Below are positions 44,017 through 51,871 of a DNA stretch of 64,000 bases, in pieces (within the stretch, counting starts at the first letter, position 1; each line of letters opens with the position of its first letter). The stretch comes from Clostridium culturomicium (GTDB lineage: Bacteria; Bacillota; Clostridia; Clostridiales; Clostridiaceae): positions 124,001 to 188,000 of the forward strand of contig NZ_CCXK01000013.1 of NCBI RefSeq assembly GCF_000821305.1. The letters are read 5' to 3'. The notes under the pieces are model-generated. The model did not search any database, had not been told where the DNA came from, and saw only the letters and a list, made by a program, of their open reading frames with translations. A program made the translations under genes and the position numbers.

Positions 44017-44068
44017 TAAAAAGCTATAGATTTGCCTGTTTATAATCAGAAACAGAAAAACCTATAGC
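44017..44068 (-). terminator. Terminator hairpin in the leader of the MATE gene
   Basis: AGCTATAG/CTATAGCT outer stem and CTGTTT/AAACAG inner stem; on the minus strand it runs into CTTTTTATTTT. It lies 70-120 bp upstream of the MATE start with no minus-strand gene in front, so it would act as an attenuator. Confidence 0.6.
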
Positions 44069-44104
44069 TGTAAGCAACATTTTATTATTTTTTTCAGTAA
44101 TCAT
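44024..44104 (-). CDS. Possible 26-residue leader peptide of the MATE gene
   Basis: Short frame MITEKNNKMLLTAIGFSVSD then YKQANL, ending inside the terminator stem. Ribosome progress through it would disturb the hairpin, as in antibiotic-induced leader peptides. Weak point: no clear ribosome binding site in front of either ATG, so this is tentative. Confidence 0.25.
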   Translation of the reverse strand: MITEKNNKMLLTAIGFSVSDYKQANL

Positions 44105-44457
44105 AATATCATTGAAAAAAGAAAAAATCAACGCTAAAAAGGTTAAAAGCTAAATAGAAATTGTTTTTAAAAGATTTTGTTAAATGTATATGTGAATATT
44201 TACAATACATTTATGCGGAGGCTAATCTTTTTTATGTACTTAATTGAATATGTAATTTAATACAACAAAAATTTCGACAAATTATGTCAGAGCTGCTGTG
44301 ATATACTGTAGTAGCAATTATAGTAATGTTATTAAAATATAAAAGAATTAGGTTGATTTCAGTGATTTATTCTGTTGAATTTATCTGGTGAGAAACTGGA
44401 AGAAGACCTAGTAAAAGATTTTAATAACAATAAACTTGTTGAATGTAAGGGGTAAAA

Positions 44458-44682
44458 GATAAGTGGTTGTTTAGTTGGGGGATTAAGGAAGGGGTTATTA
44501 TAGTTTTTACAATTGTACACTAATAGGGGAAAGACTAAGAATTAACTGATTAAGCTATGAAGAGCTTCATGGAGAGTGGGGGAACTGAATTAAAAATTTT
44601 ATAGGCTTATGTGTCAACGTAAATATCTATAAGATAAAAAGCAAAGTTAAGATCCTCTAAAATCTTAACTTTGCTTTTTTAT
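44458..44682 (+). ncRNA. Unidentified structured leader or small RNA, copy B
   Basis: Diverged copy of the element at 13896-14139: shared core GACTAAGAATTAACTGATTA (44532), ATAGGCTTA and TATCTATAA blocks, and a terminator. In this copy the terminator is a perfect 18-bp stem (AAAAAGCAAAGTTAAGAT / ATCTTAACTTTGCTTTTT, 44636-44680), while the 5' stem of copy A is degraded. It is directly fused to a broken ykoF start. Confidence 0.5.
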
Positions 44683-44770
44683 GTCTGAAAATAGTAATTA
44701 TGTTACTTATGGAAGATGTGGTTGTGATTGTAGATTTATATATTTTAAAGGATGTATGGTAATGATATAG
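44681..44770 (+). pseudogene. Remnant of a ykoF N-terminus
   Basis: 29 codons, MSENSNYVTYGRCGC then DCRF, matching the start of the intact ykoF at 14436 (MSENSKYVTYGSCGCG), with an internal loss of about 10 codons and then unrelated sequence. It has no ribosome binding site because the ATG abuts the terminator T-run of the preceding element. The TPP riboswitch of the parent locus is missing. Confidence 0.75.
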
Positions 44771-44923
44771 TTAGCAAAGGCTGATGAAATATAAATAAAA
44801 TATGAGCGTTGAAGTGTTTTTTATAGTTAATAAATAATCATCTTAAAGGGGAAATCATTATTATATTTAAAATACATGTTATAATAAATAAAGTTAGAAG
44901 GTAAGAGGGGAGAATGAAGAAAT

Positions 44924-46123
44924 ATGAAACTAGAGGAAGAAAAAATTAGCTTTATTCATGAAAATGTAAGCGCTATATTTCCCTTGAATCTTATTGTTAG
45001 TAATTTTCGTAATAGTATTAGTAAAAGATTTAATACTGTTGAACTGCCTGAACTTATTAAAGAAGAGGAAAAAGAAATAGCAAAAAGATTAGTATCGATT
45101 CTGGCAAAGCGTGATAAGGAAATTGTTTATCATATTGAGAGTAGCAAGGGGCTTAGATACATGGGCTTTGGGGTTTATGACAAAGAAGGTTATCAAGGGG
45201 CTCTTGTCCTCGGGCCATATTTGGATGATATCATTCCAAGTGTTCTAATGGAAGAAGGAGAGAAGTTCTTTTACGAAAGTATCACAGTTATAAATAAATC
45301 ACAAGAAAAGGCTATTGCTAATATTGTTGCAACACTTATTAATACAGGGAATATTACTAAGTCAGCACTAGAGGAAGATGATAGAAACTTAGGTGTAAGA
45401 AGATTTAACTATACCCTTGATGATTATGAAAAGAATTTAGCTTGGATTAAGAAGATGTATAAAACAGAGAGACAGCTTCTTCATTATGTGAGTCAAGGGA
45501 ATAAGGATATAGCTCTTGAACTATTTAACACAGATTCCTATGAAAGAATAAATCAATTCAACAGATTTCCAGAGAAGCCTATTAGAAATGTGAAAAATTT
45601 AGCGATTGTTTTTAATACACTTCTTAGAAAATCTATAGAAAGTGAAGGAATTGATGAGTATTTTATTCATAAAACTTCTGAGAATTTTGCAATAAAAATT
45701 GAGAACTCATTAACTATCAGGGAGTTAATAAATTTAATGTCAGATATGGTAGCAGACTATTGTGACTTGGTAAATGAGTATAATACTAGGGTTTATTCAG
45801 AGATTGTTTCAAATGCTATAACTTATATTAAGCTTAATTTTAAAAAAGAAATAAGTCTTAATAATATTGCAAAGGAGCTTTTTATTCATCCAACCTATTT
45901 GGCTAAAAAATTTAAACAGGAGACTGAAAAAACTGTATCGGAGTATGTAAATGAAATAAGAATTAAAGAAGCTCAATTTATTATTATGGCAACAGAGTTT
46001 AAGATAGAGGATATTGCTTACTATGTAGGATATAATGATAAGAAGTATTTTTCAAAAACATTTAAGAAGATAACAGGGGTGTCCCCTAGTGAGTATAGAA
46101 AGTTTAATAAAGAAGAAGTATAA
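44924..46123 (+). CDS. AraC-family regulator with N-terminal sensor domain
   Basis: 399 residues. The last 100 form the double helix-turn-helix (ISLNNIAKELFIHPTYLAKKF, FKKITGVSPSEYRKF). The first 300 are a ligand- or signal-sensing region (GFGVYDKEGYQGALVLGPYL) of the kind found in YSIRK-targeted AraC regulators; not a sugar-cupin. Lies upstream of a GPH symporter gene on the same strand, whose promoter carries two period-20 direct repeats suited to AraC proteins, so control of that transporter is likely. Confidence 0.85.
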   Translation: MKLEEEKISFIHENVSAIFPLNLIVSNFRNSISKRFNTVELPELIKEEEKEIAKRLVSILAKRDKEIVYHIESSKGLRYMGFGVYDKEGYQGALVLGPYLDDIIPSVLMEEGEKFFYESITVINKSQEKAIANIVATLINTGNITKSALEEDDRNLGVRRFNYTLDDYEKNLAWIKKMYKTERQLLHYVSQGNKDIALELFNTDSYERINQFNRFPEKPIRNVKNLAIVFNTLLRKSIESEGIDEYFIHKTSENFAIKIENSLTIRELINLMSDMVADYCDLVNEYNTRVYSEIVSNAITYIKLNFKKEISLNNIAKELFIHPTYLAKKFKQETEKTVSEYVNEIRIKEAQFIIMATEFKIEDIAYYVGYNDKKYFSKTFKKITGVSPSEYRKFNKEEV

Positions 46124-46133
46124 ACTTGTATCT

Positions 46134-46172
46134 TAAGAGCGGACTCTTTCAATGAGAACGCTCTTTATTTTA
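46134..46172 (+). terminator. Terminator of the AraC gene
   Basis: AAGAGCG and CGCTCTT arms around a 17-nt loop, then TATTTTAT. Confidence 0.65.
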
Positions 46173-46515
46173 TGGATAAAGAATATGCTTTTATGCTTTT
46201 TTAAAGAAGCAGTATAGCTTATAAGAATAAATTAAAACTGTGATAGATAAAGAGCGTTGATTTGATTGTGAAATTTAAGGAAAAGTAAATTAGGGAATAA
46301 AAGGTTGACTAAATTAGTTTTTGATTAAATGAATTGGTTTTCACTGTATTGTAAATTTATCGAAAAAAGTTATAATATAAACAATAGTATGTATTTTATA
46401 TAAATCCTCAATATAAAAAATATTTTAAAAATAAAATAGCTATAAATACAGCTGTTGTAATCGTTTTAGATATATTGAGATCACAAGGTTTTAGGTGTTT
46501 TTAAACAAATAAACA

Positions 46516-46548
46516 TTGTAATTATTTAGTTTTGTTTGTAATTATTTA
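46516..46548 (+). promoter_or_regulatory. Direct repeat pair, 20-bp period (distal AraC-type site)
   Basis: TTGTAATTATTTA occurs at 46516 and again at 46536, identical over 13 bp. Period of about two helical turns suits AraC-family binding. Confidence 0.5.
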
Positions 46549-46579
46549 ATTGTATTTATTAAGTAAATATAAAGACAAT

Positions 46580-46614
46580 AGACTAAAATAATACACCTAA
46601 GACTAAAATTATAC
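46580..46614 (+). promoter_or_regulatory. Direct repeat pair, 20-bp period, abutting the promoter (proximal AraC-type site)
   Basis: AGACTAAAATAATAC (46580) and AGACTAAAATTATAC (46600) differ at one base. The second copy ends next to the presumed -35 region of the symporter promoter, the classic activator position. Confidence 0.6.
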
Positions 46615-46617
46615 GTG

Positions 46618-46644
46618 TTGTTTTTGTGAATATGGAGATATAAT
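46618..46644 (+). promoter_or_regulatory. Predicted promoter of the GPH symporter gene
   Basis: TATAAT at 46639 with a poor -35 (TTGTTT at 46618 with 15-bp spacing, or TGTTGT at 46616 with 17). A weak -35 is expected for an AraC-activated promoter. Confidence 0.5.
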
Positions 46645-46716
46645 AATGTTAACGATTCAAGAACACGTTTACATGGAATTTTACATTAACAAAAGATACG
46701 TAGGAGGAATTTTAAT

Positions 46717-48132
46717 ATGGAAGCTAGAAAATTAGAGCAACCTATAGAACAGGTTGAATCAGTAAAGCCTTTTGGAACAAAAGATCGTTTAGGGTACATG
46801 TTTGGTGACTTAGGAAACGGATTATTATTTGGATTTATAACTAGTTACTTAATGGTTTTCTACACAGATGTATTTGGAATAAGTGCAGCAGCTGTAGGAA
46901 CAATGATGATTGTGGCCAGAGTTTGGGATGCTATCAATGACCCAATGATGGGAATTATTGTAGATAAGAGAAAAGCGGGTAAAAGCGGAAAGTTCAGACC
47001 ATTTATACTTTGGGGATCAATTCCACTTGCCATATTTGCGATTTTAACATTTACTTCAGTACCAGGATTATCTCAAAATCTTAAATTAGTGTATGCTTAT
47101 GTAACTTATATTGGATTTGGAATGGCTTACACAGCTGTAAATATACCTTATGGTTCATTATCAACAGTAATGACATCGGATTCAGTAGAGAGAACTTCTT
47201 TATCTACTTTTAGAACAATAGGTTCTATGCTTGCTAACTTAATAGCTATGGTATTAACTCCAATGCTTATCTTTAATGCAGAAGGCGGAGTTAGTGCAGA
47301 AGGATTTTTCAAGGCAGCAATAATATATGCTATAATTTCAACTGTTTGCTGCATATTAACTTACAGATTAACTACAGAGAGAGTTAAACATACAGAAAAT
47401 GAAAACGCTAACGGTCCCCAAATTGGTTTATTAGGATCAATCAAAATGTTAGTTAAAAACAGAGCGTTACTAGGAATCATGATGGCTTCATTCGGAATGC
47501 TTTTAGCGTTAATGCTTCCTATGTCTTTAAACTCATACTTATTTAAGGATTACTTTAAAAATCCAGGTCTTATCACTATAGCAGGACTTCTAGGGGTTGT
47601 ATCATCATTCATGATAATGCCGTTTACTGGAAAATTTGTTGCTAAATTTGGTAAGAAAGAAACAGCAGCATCAACTTTAATTTTATCAATTGGTGCATAC
47701 TTAGTACTATTCTTAGTACCAATAACTAACCCATATGTTTACATGGGAATCTACTTTATATCAAGCATAGGAGCTGGATTCTTCAACATCTTAACTTGGG
47801 CTTTAGTTGGAGATGCTATTGACTATCAAGAGTACTTATCAGGAAAAAGAGAAGAAGGTATAGTATATGCTTCTTACTCACTAGTTAGAAAGCTAGTACA
47901 AGCAGTTATTGGTGGTTTAGGTGGATTTGCTCTTGCTTTTATCGGATACCAGTCAGGAGCTGCTACTCAAACTCCAGAGGTTGCTAACGGAATAATGAAG
48001 ATTATAACGGGAATACCTCTAGTTGGATATGTTATAGGATTTGTATCACTATTATTCATCTATGATTTATCTAAAGAGAAATTAGCTGCTATGCACGCTG
48101 AATTAGAAAAGAGAAGAGAAGAAGCAAAATAG
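46717..48132 (+). CDS. GPH-family cation:sugar symporter
   Basis: 471 residues, twelve membrane segments. Family motifs DRLGYMFGDLGNGLLFGF, RVWDAINDPMMGIIVDK, YGSLSTVMTSD and the half-repeat GDAIDYQEYLSGKREEG. Glycoside-pentoside-hexuronide symporters import glucuronides, xylosides or melibiose-like sugars with Na+ or H+. In a hexuronate island a hexuronide or oligo-uronide is plausible, but no glycosidase gene accompanies it. TAGGAGG before ATG. Confidence 0.9.
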   Translation: MEARKLEQPIEQVESVKPFGTKDRLGYMFGDLGNGLLFGFITSYLMVFYTDVFGISAAAVGTMMIVARVWDAINDPMMGIIVDKRKAGKSGKFRPFILWGSIPLAIFAILTFTSVPGLSQNLKLVYAYVTYIGFGMAYTAVNIPYGSLSTVMTSDSVERTSLSTFRTIGSMLANLIAMVLTPMLIFNAEGGVSAEGFFKAAIIYAIISTVCCILTYRLTTERVKHTENENANGPQIGLLGSIKMLVKNRALLGIMMASFGMLLALMLPMSLNSYLFKDYFKNPGLITIAGLLGVVSSFMIMPFTGKFVAKFGKKETAASTLILSIGAYLVLFLVPITNPYVYMGIYFISSIGAGFFNILTWALVGDAIDYQEYLSGKREEGIVYASYSLVRKLVQAVIGGLGGFALAFIGYQSGAATQTPEVANGIMKIITGIPLVGYVIGFVSLLFIYDLSKEKLAAMHAELEKRREEAK

Positions 48133-48227
48133 ATTATAAGTAAAATTATAGAGATATAGTAAAATATGAATTCTAATGAAAATAACTTTTAAAACAACTC
48201 AGCCTTTAGAAAATATTTTATTATAGT

Positions 48228-48264
48228 AAATGCCTCAGTGATATTCACTGAGGCGTTTTTATTT
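48228..48264. terminator. Bidirectional terminator between symporter and lgt
   Basis: AAATGCCTCAGTG and CACTGAGGCGTTTTT arms with a 5-nt loop. Confidence 0.85.
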
Positions 48265-49039
48265 ATATAGTATAAGAGTTTTTGAAGGTCTTTTTAAAAA
48301 CAATTATTAATAAAGAGGAAGTGAGAATCATTAAACTAATCCATTGCGAAGTTGAAAGCGCCCAAAAGCTGCCTCTTTGGATATCAAATCGATAAAACTC
48401 AAGAATGAAACGTATTACTGCATAGGTTATAAAATAAGTAATTGGCAATAAAGAAGGTGATTTTTTATTATAATACGCAAGATAGAAATAAACTATTGCT
48501 AACAAAAATAAGATTACTGCTTCAACCAATTGGATTGGAAATAACTTAATTTCACATAGGGCGTAGGGAATATTGTGATATTCTACATGGAAAGGCCCAC
48601 TATAAGGCATTCCATAACAACAACCAGAGAGGTAACATCCGATTCTTCCAAAGCCGTGAGCTAAAGGTACACAAAAGATCAATTTGGTAATATACATTTT
48701 TACATCTATTTTATGTAGAAAGCTGGCTATAAAAATTCCTGCTAGCCCTCCAATTAATCCTCCATAGAATACGAACCCACCTTGAAGAAGATTTTTGGTA
48801 TAACTCCAATTGAAAATTTGACTCCAGTCAATGGCATTTCGAATTATAAATAAATAAAGAAGCTTTGCTCCAAGCATACCAAAGGATAAACAGTAGGTTT
48901 CTAGCAATATAAAATTATCAAGAATTAATTGATGTTTTTTTATTACATTTAAAGCAACGATATTTGAGATTATTAAGCCTAGGATAATCATAAGACTATA
49001 ACTTGGAATAGCTATATTGAAAAAGTTAATATAATTCAT
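48263..49039 (-). CDS. lgt: Prolipoprotein diacylglyceryl transferase, variant
   Basis: 258 residues, seven membrane segments. Contains the Lgt signature HGFGRIGCYLSGCCYG (128-143) with Arg132, and the C-terminal RFILEFYRFDIQRG. The loop that in Escherichia coli carries the essential His103 (HGG) reads FYGGLIGG here, with Tyr92 in place of His. Transfers diacylglycerol from phosphatidylglycerol to the lipobox cysteine; the many lipoproteins in this window would be substrates. May be an accessory paralogue, since housekeeping lgt is usually elsewhere. Confidence 0.85.
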   Translation of the reverse strand: MNYINFFNIAIPSYSLMIILGLIISNIVALNVIKKHQLILDNFILLETYCLSFGMLGAKLLYLFIIRNAIDWSQIFNWSYTKNLLQGGFVFYGGLIGGLAGIFIASFLHKIDVKMYITKLIFCVPLAHGFGRIGCYLSGCCYGMPYSGPFHVEYHNIPYALCEIKLFPIQLVEAVILFLLAIVYFYLAYYNKKSPSLLPITYFITYAVIRFILEFYRFDIQRGSFWALSTSQWISLMILTSSLLIIVFKKTFKNSYTI

Positions 49040-49057
49040 AGTATCTCCTTAATGTAA

Positions 49058-49086
49058 ATAAAAGAGCTTGTGAAAAGCTCTTTTAA
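49058..49086 (-). terminator. Hairpin between the DUF4190-like gene and lgt
   Basis: AAAAGAGCTT/AAGCTCTTTT with a 5-nt loop; acts on the minus strand after the small membrane protein gene, 20-40 bp before lgt. Confidence 0.65.
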
Positions 49087-49111
49087 GTAGTTTGTATACT
49101 TGTCTAAAATA

Positions 49112-49357
49112 TTATTGTATAGCACCCATAGAACCTATGCATGCAACACAAGCAACGTAGAAAATGAAGCAAAGAATTGTTCCGATAATAGAACAAATAA
49201 AACCAGCTTTAGCCATGCCAGCTTTGGTTGGATCTTTTTTGCCTAATACACCCATGATGATTCCAACGATACCTATAATTCCTCCAAATAGGTTGATACC
49301 ACCAAAGAAACTAAGAACGATAGAGATAATCCCCAATACTAATGAAGCGACTGCCAT
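49112..49357 (-). CDS. Small DUF4190-like membrane protein
   Basis: 81 residues with two to three membrane segments (about 3-19, 21-39 and 49-77). The pattern ASLVLGIISIVLSFFGG ... GKKDPTKAGMAKAGFI is typical of DUF4190 and related small proteins of unknown function. AAAGGGG before ATG. Separated from lgt by its own terminator. Confidence 0.75.
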   Translation of the reverse strand: MAVASLVLGIISIVLSFFGGINLFGGIIGIVGIIMGVLGKKDPTKAGMAKAGFICSIIGTILCFIFYVACVACIGSMGAIQ

Positions 49358-49552
49358 AAAATAACCCCTTTCCTGTAAATTTATATAGTTGCATAGTTAA
49401 TTTTATTATTTTAAATATAAGATTATTACACAATTGAGATGATATTTTTGTGACATTTTATATAATAATTATGTAAATCTTTCTTTTTAATGAGTAAATT
49501 TGAATGACTAATTGTAGGGAAAGGTTATAACTTAAAATTAAATTGGAAAATT

Positions 49553-49588
49553 AAAATGCCAAGGCATTAAGCCTTGGCATTTATTTAT
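49553..49588. terminator. Terminator after gntR 2
   Basis: AAATGCCAAGGC/GCCTTGGCATTT with a 5-nt loop, AT-rich on both flanks; perfect 12-bp stem. Confidence 0.85.
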
Positions 49589-49605
49589 AATTTAATTCAT
49601 AATTG

Positions 49606-50289
49606 TTACTTGAAGAAATGAGGGTATTTTTCTAATAAATCTTGTCTTTCGTGCTGATGTCTTGTTAAGTGTTTTGTAAGCATCATTTCACAAAGCTCTG
49701 CATCTTTATGCTCGATGGCATAAAGGATGTTTTCATGGTCTTGAATGGTACGTTCACTTTTGATTGAAGGTATAGAAGTTAAAGCTAAAGCTCTAAGTCT
49801 ATCGAAGTGAACCATTTGCGTTGAAATGATACCGTAAGTCCATATCTTTCCAACTGATTCATACATGATTTTGTGAAAAGTATTATCTAGAAACAACTGT
49901 TGTGCAATGTCGTTAGTTGCGGCACATTTTTTCTCTTGTTCTAGATTCTCTCTTAAGGCATCGATGTATTTTTGTTCTACACCTTGACACATCAAAGTAA
50001 GGATTTCCTTTTCAATGACAAGTCTTAAAAAGCGAGACTCCTCAATGATGTTAAAGTTGATTTTTGAAACATAGCTACCACGTTGAGGATATATTTCAAC
50101 AAGGTCAATCTTACTAAGTTCTATAAGTGCTTCACGAATTGGTGTTCTTGAAATATTTAGTGTTTCAGCAATTTCGTTTTCACTTAGTTTTTGACCTGGT
50201 TCTAATATTAAGTTGGAAATGTTATATAGTAATATTCTTAAAACATAGTTTCTAGCATTTTCCGTTGGCATTCTTTCAAGTAATTTCAT
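49606..50289 (-). CDS. GntR-family regulator, FCD subgroup (module 2)
   Basis: About 227 residues. Winged helix KLSENEIAETLNISRTPIREAL and YPQRGSYVSKI, then FCD domain (LFLDNTFHKIMYESV, MLTKHLTRHQ). Start uncertain: ATG at 50289, or TTG at 50295, which is better spaced from AAAGGG; a third TTG at 50301 is too close. Its own upstream region and both neighbouring operons carry the same 16-bp near-palindrome, so it is the likely common repressor of the dehydrogenase gene and the TRAP-uxuAB operon. Confidence 0.88.
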   Translation of the reverse strand: MKLLERMPTENARNYVLRILLYNISNLILEPGQKLSENEIAETLNISRTPIREALIELSKIDLVEIYPQRGSYVSKINFNIIEESRFLRLVIEKEILTLMCQGVEQKYIDALRENLEQEKKCAATNDIAQQLFLDNTFHKIMYESVGKIWTYGIISTQMVHFDRLRALALTSIPSIKSERTIQDHENILYAIEHKDAELCEMMLTKHLTRHQHERQDLLEKYPHFFK

Positions 50290-50318
50290 AATCAATATCA
50301 ATTCCCTTTGTGTATTTA

Positions 50319-50334
50319 ATATATTAATATATTA
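50319..50334. promoter_or_regulatory. Shared 16-bp operator, site 1 (gntR 2 upstream)
   Basis: ATATATTAATATATTA, one of three sites fitting ATATAYTARTATATWA in this module. Confidence 0.55.
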
Positions 50335-50375
50335 ATTATACAACAAAGAAATAGATTATTCTACACATTCTTTAA

Positions 50376-51398
50376 TTAAAAATCGAAAGTTAAGACAACT
50401 TTTCTTATAGAAGCATCACGTGAATCTACGAAATCAAAGGCTTTTTGAGCTTCAGTTAATGGGAATGTATGAGATACGGCATTGTTTAAATCTAATTTCC
50501 CTTCCTTGATTAAAGAAATTGCTTTTGGAAACATTTTATTTTGTAAACGAGAGCCCCTTACATCTAGTTCTTTTGAAGTGATAAGGAATTGGTTTACTGA
50601 AGTTTCTGAAGTTGAAAAGCCCATTGTTATAACACGACCAGCGTTTCCAGTAGCTTTTAATAGCTGCATTAAAGAATCTTTTGTGCAGGCAGCATCGATA
50701 GAAACTGTTGAACCATGGCCGTTTGTAAGCTCTTTTACTTTTTCAACTAAGTCTTCTTTTAAAACGTTAATAGTGTGAGTAGCACCTTGTTCTTTTGCAA
50801 TAGCTAGTTTATCGTCCATGATATCAGCAACGATAATTGTATCACATAAAAGTTTTGCTATTTTTAGTATTGTGCTTCCAAGTGCTCCAGAACCCATGAT
50901 TAAAAGAATATCGTCCTTTTCAAGTTCTGCACGAGTGCAAGATTGAATTGCAATAGTTGTAGGTTCGATCATAATTGCATCCTTATCAGAAAGTTCATTT
51001 GGAAGTATGTAACAATCATTTTCAGGAACGGCTATATATTCACGATATCCACCATCAATATGAACTCCTCGAACAGCTAAGCTATCACAAACATTTCCAC
51101 GATTTTTACTACATGGATAGCAGGTCCCACAATTCACAACTTGATTAATAATAACACGATCTCCAACTTTTAAGTTTTTAACACCTTGTCCTATTTTATC
51201 TACGATACCAACCATTTCATGTCCAATAATACGAGGATAAGTAGCAGCAGCATTAGTTCCGTGATAAATCCCCATATCGGAACCGCAAATACCTGTAGCA
51301 GTCATTTTAATTAATACATTATTTTTCTCATCCAATGTAGGCATTGGAACATCGATAATTTTTAATTCATGTGGTTTTACAATTTGTACAGCTTTCAT
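50376..51398 (-). CDS. Zinc-dependent sugar-acid dehydrogenase (gulonate/galactonate 5-dehydrogenase-like), module 2
   Basis: 340 residues. Catalytic zinc Cys38, His60, Glu61; structural zinc Cys90, 93, 96, 104; cofactor region MGSGALGSTILKIAK. Same family as the dehydrogenase at 38422 but clearly diverged. Divergent from a TRAP transporter followed by uxuA and uxuB, so a natural substrate would be L-gulonate, oxidised to D-fructuronate for UxuB. That is inference from context; sorbitol- or threonine-type alcohols are alternatives. Confidence 0.82.
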   Translation of the reverse strand: MKAVQIVKPHELKIIDVPMPTLDEKNNVLIKMTATGICGSDMGIYHGTNAAATYPRIIGHEMVGIVDKIGQGVKNLKVGDRVIINQVVNCGTCYPCSKNRGNVCDSLAVRGVHIDGGYREYIAVPENDCYILPNELSDKDAIMIEPTTIAIQSCTRAELEKDDILLIMGSGALGSTILKIAKLLCDTIIVADIMDDKLAIAKEQGATHTINVLKEDLVEKVKELTNGHGSTVSIDAACTKDSLMQLLKATGNAGRVITMGFSTSETSVNQFLITSKELDVRGSRLQNKMFPKAISLIKEGKLDLNNAVSHTFPLTEAQKAFDFVDSRDASIRKVVLTFDF

Positions 51399-51424
51399 TT
51401 TAACATCTCCTATTTCTTAAACTG

Positions 51425-51440
51425 ATATACTAGTATATTA
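51425..51440. promoter_or_regulatory. Shared 16-bp operator, site 2 (dehydrogenase upstream)
   Basis: ATATACTAGTATATTA, whose first 14 bases form a perfect palindrome (ATATACTAGTATAT), 27 bp before the dehydrogenase start. Confidence 0.65.
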
Positions 51441-51600
51441 ATTTAAGGGTGAAAATTTGTCAACAAGGTATTTATCAGAAAAATCATTATGTTTTCTTTG
51501 AGGATAGGGAAGAAAAATAAGGCATATTTAATGAAATATTTTTTTAAAAATGAGAACTTTGCTATGTTTGCAGGAAAAATATGATAAAATAATAATGAGT

Positions 51601-51614
51601 TGAAATCGTTTTAA
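51601..51614. promoter_or_regulatory. cre-like catabolite repression site
   Basis: TGAAATCGTTTTAA fits the CcpA consensus TGWNANCGNTNWCA with one mismatch, 258 bp before the TRAP operon. Confidence 0.3.
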
Positions 51615-51747
51615 ATTTAAAAGATTTCATTATAGCTTTTAAAAGCACAAAGAGGGCTAAGGCGCTGTATATAAAGGGTTTGAGAGTAAAATATAATTTA
51701 AAAAATGATATTAAAATGTAGATATATGTAGAAAATTTCAAAAAAAT

Positions 51748-51763
51748 ATATACTAGTTTGAAT
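51748..51763. promoter_or_regulatory. Possible fourth, half-matching operator
   Basis: ATATACTAGT then TTGAAT: the left ten bases equal those of site 2, the right half does not match. Confidence 0.25.
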
Positions 51764-51809
51764 AAAAATAAAATATTTTATTATTAAAACTATTGAAAAA
51801 AATAAACTA

Positions 51810-51825
51810 ATATATTAGTATATAA
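51810..51825. promoter_or_regulatory. Shared 16-bp operator, site 3 (TRAP-uxuAB upstream)
   Basis: ATATATTAGTATATAA, nested with a perfect palindrome ACTAATATATTAGT (51806-51819), 47 bp before the binding-protein start. Confidence 0.65.
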
Positions 51826-51871
51826 GGGAAAGTTGTTTTAAAAGTATTTTTATTAGGAGGAGAATTTAAAA

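Larger units (their letters stand above)
43951..44923. other. Long intergenic region between MATE and AraC genes
   Basis: About 970 bp. From left to right: MATE leader with attenuator (44017-44104), AT-rich stretch (44105-44457) with no recognised element, duplicated leader copy B (44458-44682), ykoF remnant (44681-44770), and an AT-rich promoter region for the AraC gene with no assignable boxes. Confidence 0.6.
46124..46716. other. Control region of the GPH symporter gene
   Basis: 593 bp. Holds the AraC gene terminator, a cre-like motif TGTAATCGTTTTAG (46456), two period-20 direct repeats and a promoter, all listed. No further gene seen. Confidence 0.6.
51399..51871. other. Divergent control region of module 2
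   Basis: 473 bp without a gene. Holds operator sites 2 and 3, a half site and a cre-like motif (all listed). The central 51441-51600 stretch is AT-rich with nothing recognised. Confidence 0.6.
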
